A DNA stretch of 48,182 nucleotides from WGMI01 sp041739275 (GCA_041739275.1 JBGSOF010000029.1:1-48182); one strand, 5' to 3'. Positions 1 through 8,516 are shown, counted from the stretch's first letter. Made by a program: numbers and translations. Notes: a model not told the origin generated them from the letters alone.

Positions 1-157
1 TTTTAGAAGTTATTGTCCCAGAATTACTTGAGCCAAATAAAAATCAACGAGGAGTCCGACCATCACCTTGCTTAAAGCCTCTCGACTCCGGGACCCGCCA
101 GCGACGCCGAGTCGCACAACAGCCGCAACTTCCTTTTAAATATTCTGCGGCGGCGAC

Positions 158-313
158 CTCGGCCAAAGCGCCTGCGGGTAGGACAAGAGAGCGCTGCGCC
201 AGTTTAAAAAGCTCCTTTCTTTCCTTCTTTCTTTGGAGCAGCAAAGAAAGAAGGCCTCCGCGGCAGCGGGGTGAACATCAAGGTCGTAGAGAGGGAATGA
301 ACAGCGAAGGCCA
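158..313. repeat. Left copy of a 156-bp dispersed repeat (inverted relative to the right end)
   Basis: This stretch matches the reverse complement of 48027-48182 with no gaps and 7 mismatches in 156 positions by hand alignment. It contains a perfect hairpin, 13-bp arms CCTTCTTTCTTTG and CAAAGAAAGAAGG with a 6-nt loop (223-254). The right copy runs off the window, so the full unit may also include 1-157. A short reading frame on the minus strand (44-244) crosses it, but its sequence is low-complexity and resembles no known protein. The family is not recognised. Confidence 0.85.
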
Positions 314-454
314 TCTTAAAATGCTCATCGGCGAAGCCGGAAGATATCTTCCCGAAGAGCCAGATATACCCTTGTACGAACTTAGTTCAACTATTCGTTT
401 GTACGACTTTTATTAACCAAAGATTGAATATTGATTTGCCCGAATAGACGGCGT

Positions 455-477
455 TCCCCAGAAATATCCTGTGACCC
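455..477 (-). repeat. Short REP-like element, copy A
   Basis: Read on the minus strand it begins GGGTCA and ends with four G and an A. It shares 20 of 23 bases with 12904-12926. The GGGTCA start is also seen at 8475-8480 in front of a hairpin. These look like short dispersed non-coding elements, but three copies in one window are too few to define a family. Confidence 0.4.
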
Positions 478-637
478 GGCTTCTGCCTTAAGTAAATTTT
501 GAAGGAGAGCGAGCCCTATATCACGGGTTCGCGATATCCGAATTCAACGGATCTTAAGTTCGAAAGCCTCAAAAAACATCGTTCGAATTTGCGAACACTC
601 CTCGATGACTTCATTTTAGCGGCCGTGCACGAGTTTT

Positions 638-1339
638 TTACTTTTTCGCTACCCCTCGCACATATCGATCGAAGATTTGCAACTCGCGGGCGGTTTCAAC
701 CCCTTGAAAGGGAGGGAGATCCTCATAATCGACCCACAACAAATACGCTCTGAGCATTTTGTCGGCCAGTGGCGCATAAGACCAATGCCAAGGTTCTTCC
801 TGATAGCCCCCCGCATCGGTATTCGCGCTCCGCGTATAGGCCTGAAAAAAGCCAAAGCGGGACGCATTTTCGCTCAACCACCGATATTCTTCCAGCCCGC
901 GCCCCGACGAAAAATAGCTTGTTTCTAAGCTATTGATGTCGAGATCGGTTCCCCAATGGTGTCTCGAAGTGCCGGGCATGCTGCTGTATTTCAAAATATC
1001 GAGCGCCCGACTTTGAGGCTCGCCGCTTCGAGCACGCCATTTCGCTTCCCAAATCCGCTTTTGATCGGCAAAAGACCGAGTGGCCGAGACCACCCGCAGA
1101 CGGATGCCATCGCGGGCGGCGGCTTTGGCCATTTCTTCAAAGGCCAAGGCCGCTTCTGTGCGGAGGACACAGCGCTCTCTCAAGCAGTAATCTGCTGAAA
1201 GGCTGCGAAAATCGGGGCTCTCAAAATTGAGATCCACCCCCATCAACTCAGGCTTCGAAATGCGCAAAACACCCTTCGAGGCCGCGGTTGTCGCGAAGAA
1301 AATTGCCGCGATTGCGAATATTCGCCAGAACAAACGCAC
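638..1339 (-). CDS. M15-family D-alanyl-D-alanine carboxypeptidase (VanY-like)
   Basis: Predicted zinc peptidase trimming D-Ala or crosslinks in peptidoglycan, 233 aa. The family signature SxHxxGxxxD is present as SRHHWGTDLD (about residues 125-134), giving zinc ligands His127 and Asp134. The second signature EPWHW (182-186) supplies the catalytic Glu182 and third ligand His185. The N-terminus is hydrophobic (residues 1-20), so the protein is secreted or membrane-anchored in the periplasm. The frame is open further upstream into icd, but that extension has no hydrophobic start. I chose the GTG at 1337-1339, 11 nt after the icd stop, which puts the signal segment first. It is the last gene of the minus-strand run pyc, dnaX, icd. 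It could be either a DD- or an LD-carboxypeptidase; sequence alone does not separate these. Confidence 0.85.
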   Translation of the reverse strand: MRLFWRIFAIAAIFFATTAASKGVLRISKPELMGVDLNFESPDFRSLSADYCLRERCVLRTEAALAFEEMAKAAARDGIRLRVVSATRSFADQKRIWEAKWRARSGEPQSRALDILKYSSMPGTSRHHWGTDLDINSLETSYFSSGRGLEEYRWLSENASRFGFFQAYTRSANTDAGGYQEEPWHWSYAPLADKMLRAYLLWVDYEDLPPFQGVETARELQIFDRYVRGVAKK

Positions 1340-1350
1340 AGCTTGGACTC

Positions 1351-2580
1351 TTAAACGCCGATTCGAGCCTGCAAACCGCGCTCGAGGGCCGAGAGGAAAT
1401 CTTCGGTATTGCGGTAGTGCTCGGGCTGCACCCCTTCGCCGTGAATGCAAACCGCTAGGTCTTTGGTCATAATCCCCGACTCGACCGTTTCGATGCACAC
1501 GGCCTCCAGCGCTTCGCAGAAATGCGCGAGTTCGAGGTTGCCGTCCAATTTGGCGCGATGAGAAAGACCGCGCGTCCAGGCAAAAATGCTCGCAATGGGG
1601 TTCGTGCTCGTCGGCTTGCCTTGTTGATGCATTCGAAAGTGCCTGGTCACGGTTCCGTGCGCCGCTTCGGCTTCGAGCGTTTCGCCGTCGGGGCTAATCA
1701 AAACCGAAGTCATCAAGCCCAGCGAACCGAAGCCCTGAGCCACCGTGTCGCTTTGAACGTCTCCGTCGTAGTTCTTGCACGCCCATACAAAACCTCCGTT
1801 CCACTTGAGCGCCGAGGCGACCATATCGTCTATTAGCCTGTGTTCGTAGGTAATTCCGGCCTCTTCAAACAAAGGCTTGAATTCGCGCTCAAATATTTCT
1901 TCAAACACATCCTTAAACATGCCGTCGTAGGTCTTCAGAATGGTGTTTTTAGTCGACAGATACAAAGGCCAGCCCTTTTGAAGCGCCATGCTGAAACACG
2001 AGCGCGCAAAGCCCTCAATCGAAGCTTTGGTGTTGTACATCCCCATGGCGACACCCGCTCCCTCAAAATTGAAAATTTCCCATTGCTGCGGTGCCGAACC
2101 ATCGGCGGGTTGATAGCTCATGGTCAATTTGCCCGCACCGGGAATGCGCACGTCGGTGGCGCGATATTGGTCTCCGAAGGCATGCCTTCCGATCACAATC
2201 GGGCGCTCCCAAGTGGTGACGAGGCGCGGAACGTTTTTGCAGACAATGGGCTCGCGGAATACCGTGCCATCGAGGATGTTCCGAATGGTGCCATTGGGCG
2301 ACTTCCACATTTTCTTGAGGCCGAATTCGCGCACCCGGCTTTCGTCGGGCGTAATCGTGGCGCATTTAATTCCCACCTTGTGCTGCTTGATCGCTTCAGC
2401 AGCTTCAATCGTGACCCGATCGTCTGTGGCATCGCGGTTTTCCATGCCGAGGTCGTAGTACCGAATGTCGAGCTCGAGATAGGGCAAAATGAGCTTGTCT
2501 TTGATAAAGGCCCAAATAACCCGTGTCATTTCGTCACCGTCCAATTCGACGACCGGACCGTGTACTTTAATCTTTTTCAT
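1351..2580 (-). CDS. icd: NADP-dependent isocitrate dehydrogenase
   Basis: Oxidative decarboxylation of isocitrate to 2-oxoglutarate in the TCA cycle, cytoplasmic. At 409 aa it has the length of the eukaryote-like dimeric type II NADP enzyme (about 400-415 aa). Recognisable family segments are VVELDGDEMTRVIW near the N-terminus, the substrate loop KSPNGTIRNILDGTVFREPI (about residue 94 onward) and the C-terminal AAHGTVTRHF region, which in this family binds the NADP adenine. The frame is open 31 codons upstream, but ATG at 2580 begins the conserved N-terminus (MKKIKVHGP). The extension also crosses a strong promoter candidate at 2645-2674 inside the end of dnaX, so icd can be transcribed independently. 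Confidence 0.95.
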   Translation of the reverse strand: MKKIKVHGPVVELDGDEMTRVIWAFIKDKLILPYLELDIRYYDLGMENRDATDDRVTIEAAEAIKQHKVGIKCATITPDESRVREFGLKKMWKSPNGTIRNILDGTVFREPIVCKNVPRLVTTWERPIVIGRHAFGDQYRATDVRIPGAGKLTMSYQPADGSAPQQWEIFNFEGAGVAMGMYNTKASIEGFARSCFSMALQKGWPLYLSTKNTILKTYDGMFKDVFEEIFEREFKPLFEEAGITYEHRLIDDMVASALKWNGGFVWACKNYDGDVQSDTVAQGFGSLGLMTSVLISPDGETLEAEAAHGTVTRHFRMHQQGKPTSTNPIASIFAWTRGLSHRAKLDGNLELAHFCEALEAVCIETVESGIMTKDLAVCIHGEGVQPEHYRNTEDFLSALERGLQARIGV

Positions 2581-2644
2581 GAGGTGTTGAAATCGCTGTT
2601 CGTCTTCGCTTGCGGAATACTCAATTCCGCGCTTTCGTTCGCGG

Positions 2645-2674
2645 CAAAAGTAAGCCGATGCCGGGTGGCTCAAA
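2645..2674 (-). promoter_or_regulatory. Bacteroidota-type promoter for icd
   Basis: On the minus strand TTTG (2674-2671), 18 nt, then TACTTTTG (2652-2645), matching the sigma-ABfr consensus TTTG-N17-21-TAnnTTTG at every fixed position. The expected start is near 2638, giving a leader of roughly 58 nt before the ATG at 2580. It overlaps the 3' end of dnaX. Confidence 0.6.
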
Positions 2675-4583
2675 AGTCCAGGTCTAGGGCCTCTCGGAGC
2701 TTCTCTAATTCAGGGAATTGCTTGATGAGATGGGTATACACTTCTTCAGAACCGTAGGGCTTGTGACTCAGCTCGTCGGCGTCTACGGTCACCGTGAGTC
2801 TCAAGTTCTCGACCTTGCTTTTTTCGCGCAAAAAACCGAGTAAACCTGCTTGACATTCCCGAATCAGTTGCTCGCTGAGCTTGCTCGGAACCCGGAGCAA
2901 TAAGTGGCCTTTCTCGGGCTCTCTTTCAGGTTTTCGCGCCAGCAGAGCCGAGTGCAAAGTGGGTTTGTCGGCCTGAGTTGCGGCAAATTCTTCCCACCAC
3001 CCCTCGATCGCCTTTATTTCAAACGCCGTTTCAGGGAGGAGGTCGTGCACTTCTTCTTCGCTTTCTACCGCTTCATTTTGAAGGGTTTCAGGCTTGTAAT
3101 CAAGAGAATACCCAAATCGACTGCTCGATCGAGTTGCAGGTGTTTCACGCGCTGCGGTCTGGATTTGCGCTGCCGCCGGAGCTGGGTTTTGAAGGGTCGT
3201 GGCGCTTTGAATACGATTTTGATCCTCATTCAAAGGCAATTCTTCCGGACCGACAGCTTGATCGCCAGGCCGTCTTTGCTCTTGTTTTTCAGATGGTTGA
3301 TCGCTTCGATCTGCAGGCGGTTCCGATAAATTCTGAGCCGAATTCGGTTTTTCATCGCCTTCTGCGAGGGATTCCGCCTGTGGAATGGTATGTTCAGAAG
3401 CCGCTGGAGCACCGGAAACTTGCGCATTAGGCGCGACCCTTGCCGGAGAAGCCGAGCTCGGAGCAGTGGAGCTATTCGAGACATCGGCGGCCGAAGGATC
3501 TCGACTTAGCCCGCTAGAGTCATTTTTTTTTTGCCCGAGCAGTTCGGATAATTTCAAAAGGCAGAGTTCGGTGAGCAGCCGCTTGTTCGCACTCGCCCGA
3601 TAGCGGGTGTCGGCTTCGTTGAGCCGGTCGATCGAATCGACGAGTGCAGACCACTCCATGCGCTTGGCTTGCTCCACATAGCGCGCTTTGAGTTCGGCCC
3701 CGAGTTCGATCAAGGCAGCGGTCGAAGGGTCTTTGGCGACCAACAAATCGCGGCTGTGGGCCGCCATTCCGAGCAAAAACTGATGGCTGTCAAAGCCGAG
3801 TGCCAAAACTCGATCGAGCAGAAGCAGGAGTTCTTTCGAGTTGCCCTCGAGCATCAAATCAAAGGCCTTGAAGAAAAAGTCGTGGTCGAGGAGCTGCAGA
3901 TTTTTCACCACGTCTTGATAACGCATGCTCGAACCGCTGTAGGTGGCGATGCGGTCGAAAATCGAAAGCGCGTCGCGCAAGGCTCCGTCGGCTTTTTGCG
4001 CGATGAGGTGAAGTGCCGAACTCTCGGCCGCAATCCCTTCTTTTTGAGCCACTCCCGCCAAGTGACCCGCGATGTCGTCCACCCCGATTCTGCGGAAATC
4101 GTAAATCTGGCATCGCGATAAAATGGTCGGGATCAGCTTGTGTTTCTCGGTGGTGGCCAAGATGAAAATGGCGTGCGCGGGGGGTTCTTCGAGGGTTTTG
4201 AGGAAGGCGTTGAAGGCCGCCGTCGAGAGCATGTGCACCTCGTCGATGATGTAGACCTTGAACTTGCCCGTTTGAGGCGGATAGCGCACTTGGTCGGTCA
4301 GGCTTCGAATGTCGTCGACGCCATTGTTCGAAGCCGCGTCGAGTTCGAAGATGTTGAATGCGAAATCTTGATCGGCTTCGGCCTGATCGGCATTGATCAT
4401 TCGAGCCAGAATGCGGGCACAAGTCGTTTTTCCCACCCCCCTCGGTCCCGTAAAAAGAAGGGCTTGAGCGAGGTGGTTTTGCTCGATGGCCTTTTGCAGC
4501 GTCTCGGTGACATGTTGTTGACCAACCACGTCTTCGAATTGCTTCGGACGGTATTTACGAGCCGAAACCACGAATTGTTCCAT
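2670..4583 (-). CDS. dnaX: DNA polymerase III clamp-loader subunit gamma/tau
   Basis: ATPase of the sliding-clamp loader; tau also ties the loader to the polymerase and helicase. The 637-aa product has Walker A GPRGVGKT (46-53), Walker B YIIDEVH (111-117), the LEEPP segment and the SRC arginine finger (ILSRCQIYDF), then a collar domain and a low-complexity Ser/Pro/Ala/Gln linker (about 355-520) before the C-terminal tau domain. The four-Cys zinc module present in the E. coli protein is absent: residues 61-80 have no Cys. A run of ten A (3532-3523 on the minus strand) lies at codons 351-354, just after the collar, and frameshift there stops at once (see findings). The ATG at 4583 starts the conserved MEQFVVSARKYRP; a start five codons earlier is less likely. 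Confidence 0.95.
   Translation of the reverse strand: MEQFVVSARKYRPKQFEDVVGQQHVTETLQKAIEQNHLAQALLFTGPRGVGKTTCARILARMINADQAEADQDFAFNIFELDAASNNGVDDIRSLTDQVRYPPQTGKFKVYIIDEVHMLSTAAFNAFLKTLEEPPAHAIFILATTEKHKLIPTILSRCQIYDFRRIGVDDIAGHLAGVAQKEGIAAESSALHLIAQKADGALRDALSIFDRIATYSGSSMRYQDVVKNLQLLDHDFFFKAFDLMLEGNSKELLLLLDRVLALGFDSHQFLLGMAAHSRDLLVAKDPSTAALIELGAELKARYVEQAKRMEWSALVDSIDRLNEADTRYRASANKRLLTELCLLKLSELLGQKKNDSSGLSRDPSAADVSNSSTAPSSASPARVAPNAQVSGAPAASEHTIPQAESLAEGDEKPNSAQNLSEPPADRSDQPSEKQEQRRPGDQAVGPEELPLNEDQNRIQSATTLQNPAPAAAQIQTAARETPATRSSSRFGYSLDYKPETLQNEAVESEEEVHDLLPETAFEIKAIEGWWEEFAATQADKPTLHSALLARKPEREPEKGHLLLRVPSKLSEQLIRECQAGLLGFLREKSKVENLRLTVTVDADELSHKPYGSEEVYTHLIKQFPELEKLREALDLDF
3523..3532 (-). 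promoter_or_regulatory. A10 slippage site in dnaX (putative gamma-producing site)
   Basis: The coding strand reads CAA AAA AAA AAT GAC, ten consecutive A. Adding one A gives AAA TGA, an immediate stop. Removing one A gives ATG ACT CTA GCG GGC TAA, a stop after five more codons. Both shifted products would be about 353-358 aa and contain the ATPase and collar domains only. Thermus thermophilus dnaX makes gamma by transcriptional slippage on an A9 run, and E. coli by -1 ribosomal frameshifting. Use of this site here is inferred. Confidence 0.6.
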
Positions 4584-4634
4584 GCCGCTAAAATACACCT
4601 ACACTCTGCGTCAAGACCGATGGGTCGCTCAGAT

Positions 4635-7600
4635 TTACTCCATCACCACGATCAAATCGTCGGCCTGGACTCGGCTTCCCGACGGCAGAATTACTTGGGC
4701 GATTCGACCCGCTTCGGGGGCAGCCACGGTGGTTTCCATTTTCATGGCCTCGATAATAAAGAGCGGCTCGTTTTTGCGCACCTCGGCTCCGGCCTCTACC
4801 AAAACTTTGGAAAGCATTCCCTGAAGCGGGGCGCCGAGTTCTTTTGCGTTCGAGCCCTCGGCCTTTCGATGGCTTTTTACTTCGATGCCCAGCGAGCGGT
4901 CTACGACTTCGGCGTTGCGCGTCTGTCCGTTCACCCTAAAAAAGACCGTTCGAACGCCCTTGTCGTCGGCGGGGCCTATGCTGAGCAGTTTGACGAGAAT
5001 CCGCTTGCCCTTGGCCACTTCGACCATCACCTCTTCGTTTTCTTTGAGCCCATAAAAGAACACCGGCGTGGGCACTTTGGACACATCCCCAAACTGCTTA
5101 AAGCGCTCCAAGGCCCCTTCAAATACTTTTGGGTACAGCTTCCAGCTCAAGTAATCTTCAATTTCGAGCGCGCGCACAAAACCCGCTTGATGTGTTTTTT
5201 TGAAGTCTTCGAATTCAGCTTCGATGTCGAGGGGTTTGAGATGGGCGTTGGGCAGGTCGGTAAATGCGGGCTCACCCTTTAAGATCAACCGGCTCAGCTC
5301 TTTAGGAAAGCCTCCGTCGGGCTGTCCCAAATCTCCGCGAAAAAGCGAGCGCACCGATTCGGGAAAGCTCAGGCGTTCGCCCTTCTCGAGCACGTCTTGA
5401 GCGCTGAGACCCGCGGTGAGCATAAACATGGCCATGTCTCCAACCACCTTCGAACTCGGGGTCACTTTGACCAGATCTCCGAACATGGTATTGACTTCGG
5501 TGTATTTCGCTTTGATTTCGTCGAAGCGGTCGCCCAGACCCAAGGCCTCGGCTTGAGGTCGAAGGTTGGAATACTGCCCTCCGGGGATTTCGTGCTTGAA
5601 CACTTCGGCCGCGCCCGCCTTGAGCCCCGATTCGAAAGGGTAATAATGCTCTCGAACCGTTTCCCAATAGTCGCTGTAGCGGTTGAGACTGTCGATGTCC
5701 ATGGGGTTTTCGCGCTCGTGGAACCGCATCATCTCGACCATGGCGTTGAAGTTCGGCTGGCTCGTGAGTCCGCTCATTCCGCCAAGTGCCACATCGACGG
5801 CGTCTACCCCTGCATCGATGGCCATGAGGTAGGTGGCGCACTGCAGCGAAGACGTATCGTGGGTATGCAGATGGATGGGGATGTCGATGGCTTTGCGCAG
5901 TTCCGAAATCAAGACCTTGGCGGCCAAGGGTTTGAGTAGCCCTGCCATGTCTTTAATTCCCAGAATATGCGCTCCGGAGTCTTCGATTCTTCTCGCCTTG
6001 TCGAGGTAGTAATCGAGCGAAAATTTTGGCCGATTCGGGTCGAGAATATCTCCGGTGTAGCACACGCAGACCTCGGCCAGTCCGCCCGTGCGCTCTCGTA
6101 CCGCGCGAATGCTCGTCTGCATGGATTCGAGCCAGTTGAGCGAGTCGAAAATTCGAAAGATGTCGACCCCGTTGTGCCAGGAACGCTCGATGAATTTCTC
6201 GATCAAGTTGTCGGGATAGGCGGTGTAGCCCACGGCATTCGAACCCCTGAGCAGCATTTGGAGCAGGATGTTAGGGGCGGCTTGGCGAATGTCTCTGAGC
6301 CTTCTCCAAGGGTTTTCGGTCAAAAATCGCAGGCAGACGTCGAAGGTCGCACCCCCCCAAACTTCGAGGCTAAAAAGTTCGGGGTGATTTCGAGCATAGC
6401 TCTCGGCCACCTGCAAAATGTCGTAGCTGCGCATCCTGGTGGCGAGCAAACTCTGATGCGCGTCGCGCAGGGTGGTGTCCGTGTAGTGAATCTGTTTTTC
6501 GGAGCGCAACCACTTCGAAAAAGCTTCGGGCCCCATGCGGTCGAGCATCTGCTTGCTGCCTTCTTTGTGGGGAACTCGCGGGTCGAAGGCCGGCACTTTT
6601 GGCCGGTGCAAGACTTTGTCGGGGTCGGGATTTTTGACGTCGGGATTTCCGTTTACCGCAATTTCGCCCAGAAAGCGCACCAGCTTGGTGGCTCGGTCTT
6701 GCTCGGCAGGGAAGACCAACACCTCGGGATGGTCTTTGATAAAGTTGACTGTGGCTTGACCTTCCTTAAAGACCGGGTGGTTGATCAAGTTGATCAAAAA
6801 AGGAATATTCACCTTGACCCCGCGTATCCTGAACTCCCGCAGGGCTCGGCTCATCTTGCGAATGGCTCCGTCGAGGGTTCGGCTCTGAGCCGAAACTTTC
6901 ACCAATAGCGAATCGAAAAAAGGGCTAATGGTCATGCCTTGATACGCGCTCCCTTCGTCGAGGCGAATTCCGAAGCCCGCCCCTGTTCGAAAGGTCATCA
7001 AGGTGCCGTAGTCGGGTTTAAAATCGTTCGAAGGGTCTTCGGTGGTGATGCGGCATTGTATGGCAAAGCCCTCGGTGGAGATGGCGTCTTGGCCCGAAAT
7101 TTTAATTTGAGGGTCCGAAAGTTTATAACCGCCCGCAATAAAGATTTGAGATTTCACCAAGTCGATGCCCGTCACCATTTCGGTTACGGTGTGTTCGACC
7201 TGAATTCTCGGATTCACCTCAATAAAAAAGGCCGAGCCGTCTTCGTCGACCAAAAATTCGACCGTGCCCGCATTGATGTAATCCACTGCCGCTGCGAGCG
7301 AAAGGGCGTATTCGTAAAGCTTGGCCCGGGTTTCGGGAGGCAGGTTCCACGCAGGCGCCATCTCGACCACTTTCTGAAAACGCCTTTGAACCGAGCAGTC
7401 GCGTTCGAACAGATGGACGCGATTTCCGTAGCTGTCGGCCAAAATTTGAACCTCGATATGCTTGGGGTTGGCAATGAATTTTTCGAGAAACAAAGTGTCG
7501 TCTCCAAAAGCCCGTTCCGCCTCCCGACGCGCTTCTTCGAAAGAGAGTTTGAGTTCCTCCCGATTGCGCACCACCCGCATTCCGCGCCCGCCTCCGCCCG

Positions 7601-8087
7601 AAGCGGCCTTGACCATGGCCGGATATCCGACGACCTCCGCTTCTTCGAGGGCGATTTCGACCGATGTCAACGACCTGCGGCTGTCGGGAATCATCGGAAC
7701 CCCGCAGCGGCGGGCGACTTCTTTGGCCTTGATCTTGTTGCCCAGGGCTTCCATGGCCTCGGGACTCGGTCCGATAAAAACAATGCCTTCTTCGGCACAG
7801 CGGCGCGCAAAAACAGAATTCTCGGCCAAAAAGCCATAGCCCGGATGGATGGCATCCACGTGTGCACTCTTGGCCAGAGCAATGAGGCCTTCGATGTCCA
7901 AATAGGGTTTGAGCGGCTCGTCTTCGGTTCCGATCAGATAGCTTTCGTCGGCTTTGTAGCGATGCAGCGAGTAGCGGTCTTCGTGGGTATAGACGGCCAC
8001 GGTTTGCAACTGTATTTCGCTACAGGCTCTAAAGACGCGTATGGCGATTTCTCCGCGGTTCGCTACGAGGACTTTTCGAATGTTCAT
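4635..8087 (-). CDS. pyc: Pyruvate carboxylase
   Basis: Biotin- and ATP-dependent carboxylation of pyruvate to oxaloacetate, the anaplerotic entry to the TCA cycle. The 1150-aa length is typical of the single-chain enzyme. Order: biotin carboxylase (about 1-450, with the Gly-rich ATP loop GGGGRGMRVV and EVNPRIQVEHTVTE), carboxyltransferase (from about 530, starting DTTLRDAHQSLLATRMR with the metal-site Asp), and biotin carrier domain (1080-1150) with EAMKME, where Lys1116 is the predicted biotinylated residue. The ATG at 8087 opens MNIRKVLVANRGEIA, the expected N-terminus. It is followed after 51 nt by dnaX on the same strand, so cotranscription is possible. Confidence 0.97.
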   Translation of the reverse strand: MNIRKVLVANRGEIAIRVFRACSEIQLQTVAVYTHEDRYSLHRYKADESYLIGTEDEPLKPYLDIEGLIALAKSAHVDAIHPGYGFLAENSVFARRCAEEGIVFIGPSPEAMEALGNKIKAKEVARRCGVPMIPDSRRSLTSVEIALEEAEVVGYPAMVKAASGGGGRGMRVVRNREELKLSFEEARREAERAFGDDTLFLEKFIANPKHIEVQILADSYGNRVHLFERDCSVQRRFQKVVEMAPAWNLPPETRAKLYEYALSLAAAVDYINAGTVEFLVDEDGSAFFIEVNPRIQVEHTVTEMVTGIDLVKSQIFIAGGYKLSDPQIKISGQDAISTEGFAIQCRITTEDPSNDFKPDYGTLMTFRTGAGFGIRLDEGSAYQGMTISPFFDSLLVKVSAQSRTLDGAIRKMSRALREFRIRGVKVNIPFLINLINHPVFKEGQATVNFIKDHPEVLVFPAEQDRATKLVRFLGEIAVNGNPDVKNPDPDKVLHRPKVPAFDPRVPHKEGSKQMLDRMGPEAFSKWLRSEKQIHYTDTTLRDAHQSLLATRMRSYDILQVAESYARNHPELFSLEVWGGATFDVCLRFLTENPWRRLRDIRQAAPNILLQMLLRGSNAVGYTAYPDNLIEKFIERSWHNGVDIFRIFDSLNWLESMQTSIRAVRERTGGLAEVCVCYTGDILDPNRPKFSLDYYLDKARRIEDSGAHILGIKDMAGLLKPLAAKVLISELRKAIDIPIHLHTHDTSSLQCATYLMAIDAGVDAVDVALGGMSGLTSQPNFNAMVEMMRFHERENPMDIDSLNRYSDYWETVREHYYPFESGLKAGAAEVFKHEIPGGQYSNLRPQAEALGLGDRFDEIKAKYTEVNTMFGDLVKVTPSSKVVGDMAMFMLTAGLSAQDVLEKGERLSFPESVRSLFRGDLGQPDGGFPKELSRLILKGEPAFTDLPNAHLKPLDIEAEFEDFKKTHQAGFVRALEIEDYLSWKLYPKVFEGALERFKQFGDVSKVPTPVFFYGLKENEEVMVEVAKGKRILVKLLSIGPADDKGVRTVFFRVNGQTRNAEVVDRSLGIEVKSHRKAEGSNAKELGAPLQGMLSKVLVEAGAEVRKNEPLFIIEAMKMETTVAAPEAGRIAQVILPSGSRVQADDLIVVME

Positions 8088-8516
8088 CGCCTTTTAGGTT
8101 GATCGTTTGATGGTGTGAAAGCTATTGTTTTAATGCCAATGGAGTATGAAGATGTTCGGTTGATTTGTGAAAAATCTGAACGGGGAATGGAGCTGGGGCT
8201 TCCTGAGATTGAATTTCTCTCAAGTAACTTTAAAACAATGATTTGTATATAATTAAGCCTTGATTCTCACACTCGATTCAAGTCAAAAGGGGAAATAAAG
8301 ATTGTGTGAATTGTGAAAGTGAATTACGCGTACATGTCTATAGAATTAAGTGTACCAAGGACACTTTTAAATTGAGATTTGCCCAATCAAAATTTCCCAA
8401 ATCGCAGGTCTGCAATTTCTTCGCTACCATATATCGAGCGCCTTTTCCGGGGCATGGCCGGTGGAGCAAAACAGGGGTCAGCGAAGGCTACCTTCGCGAC
8501 TTCAATTCTTATTTCA
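8088..8516. other. AT-rich divergent intergenic region with a possible small ORF and a hairpin element
   Basis: This lies between divergent pyc and the E1 gene. It is clearly more AT-rich than the flanking genes. It contains a possible 45-codon frame (8115-8252) and, at its right edge, GGGGTC followed by a hairpin (8474-8497). No convincing promoter match was found. Confidence 0.5.
8115..8252 (+). CDS. Possible small hypothetical protein or gene remnant (45 aa)
   Basis: The frame runs from GTG (8115) or ATG (8133) to TAA at 8250. Its peptide contains YEDVRLICEKSERGMELG, which has the mixed charged and hydrophobic make-up of a real protein rather than random translation. It is not recognised. 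It is AT-rich compared with its neighbours. It could equally be the tail of a decayed gene, or chance. Confidence 0.25.
   Translation: MKAIVLMPMEYEDVRLICEKSERGMELGLPEIEFLSSNFKTMICI

Larger units (their letters stand above)
1..637. other. Gene-free left flank
   Basis: No convincing gene is seen here. It holds the repeat at 158-313, a perfect 14-bp palindrome GGAAGATATCTTCC at 339-352, a 23-bp element at 455-477 that is 20/23 identical to 12904-12926, and a small hairpin (GTTCG/CGAAC, 581-596) followed on the minus strand by six T. That hairpin could be a weak terminator for the M15 peptidase gene ending at 638. Confidence 0.6.

Noticed and set aside
44..244. 66-aa minus-strand frame across the left repeat
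   Set aside because: Its peptide is low-complexity Arg/Lys-rich and the frame mainly reflects the repeat hairpin. The frame is also open in the right copy, but substitutions change amino acids freely and no motif is seen.
499..753. 84-aa plus-strand frame near the M15 gene
   Set aside because: It starts with TTG, overlaps the 3' end of the strongly supported M15 peptidase and has no features.
4140..5282. 380-aa plus-strand frame antisense to dnaX and pyc
   Set aside because: It is a shadow frame produced by GC-rich codon bias of the genes opposite. It spans two well-supported genes and has no domain.
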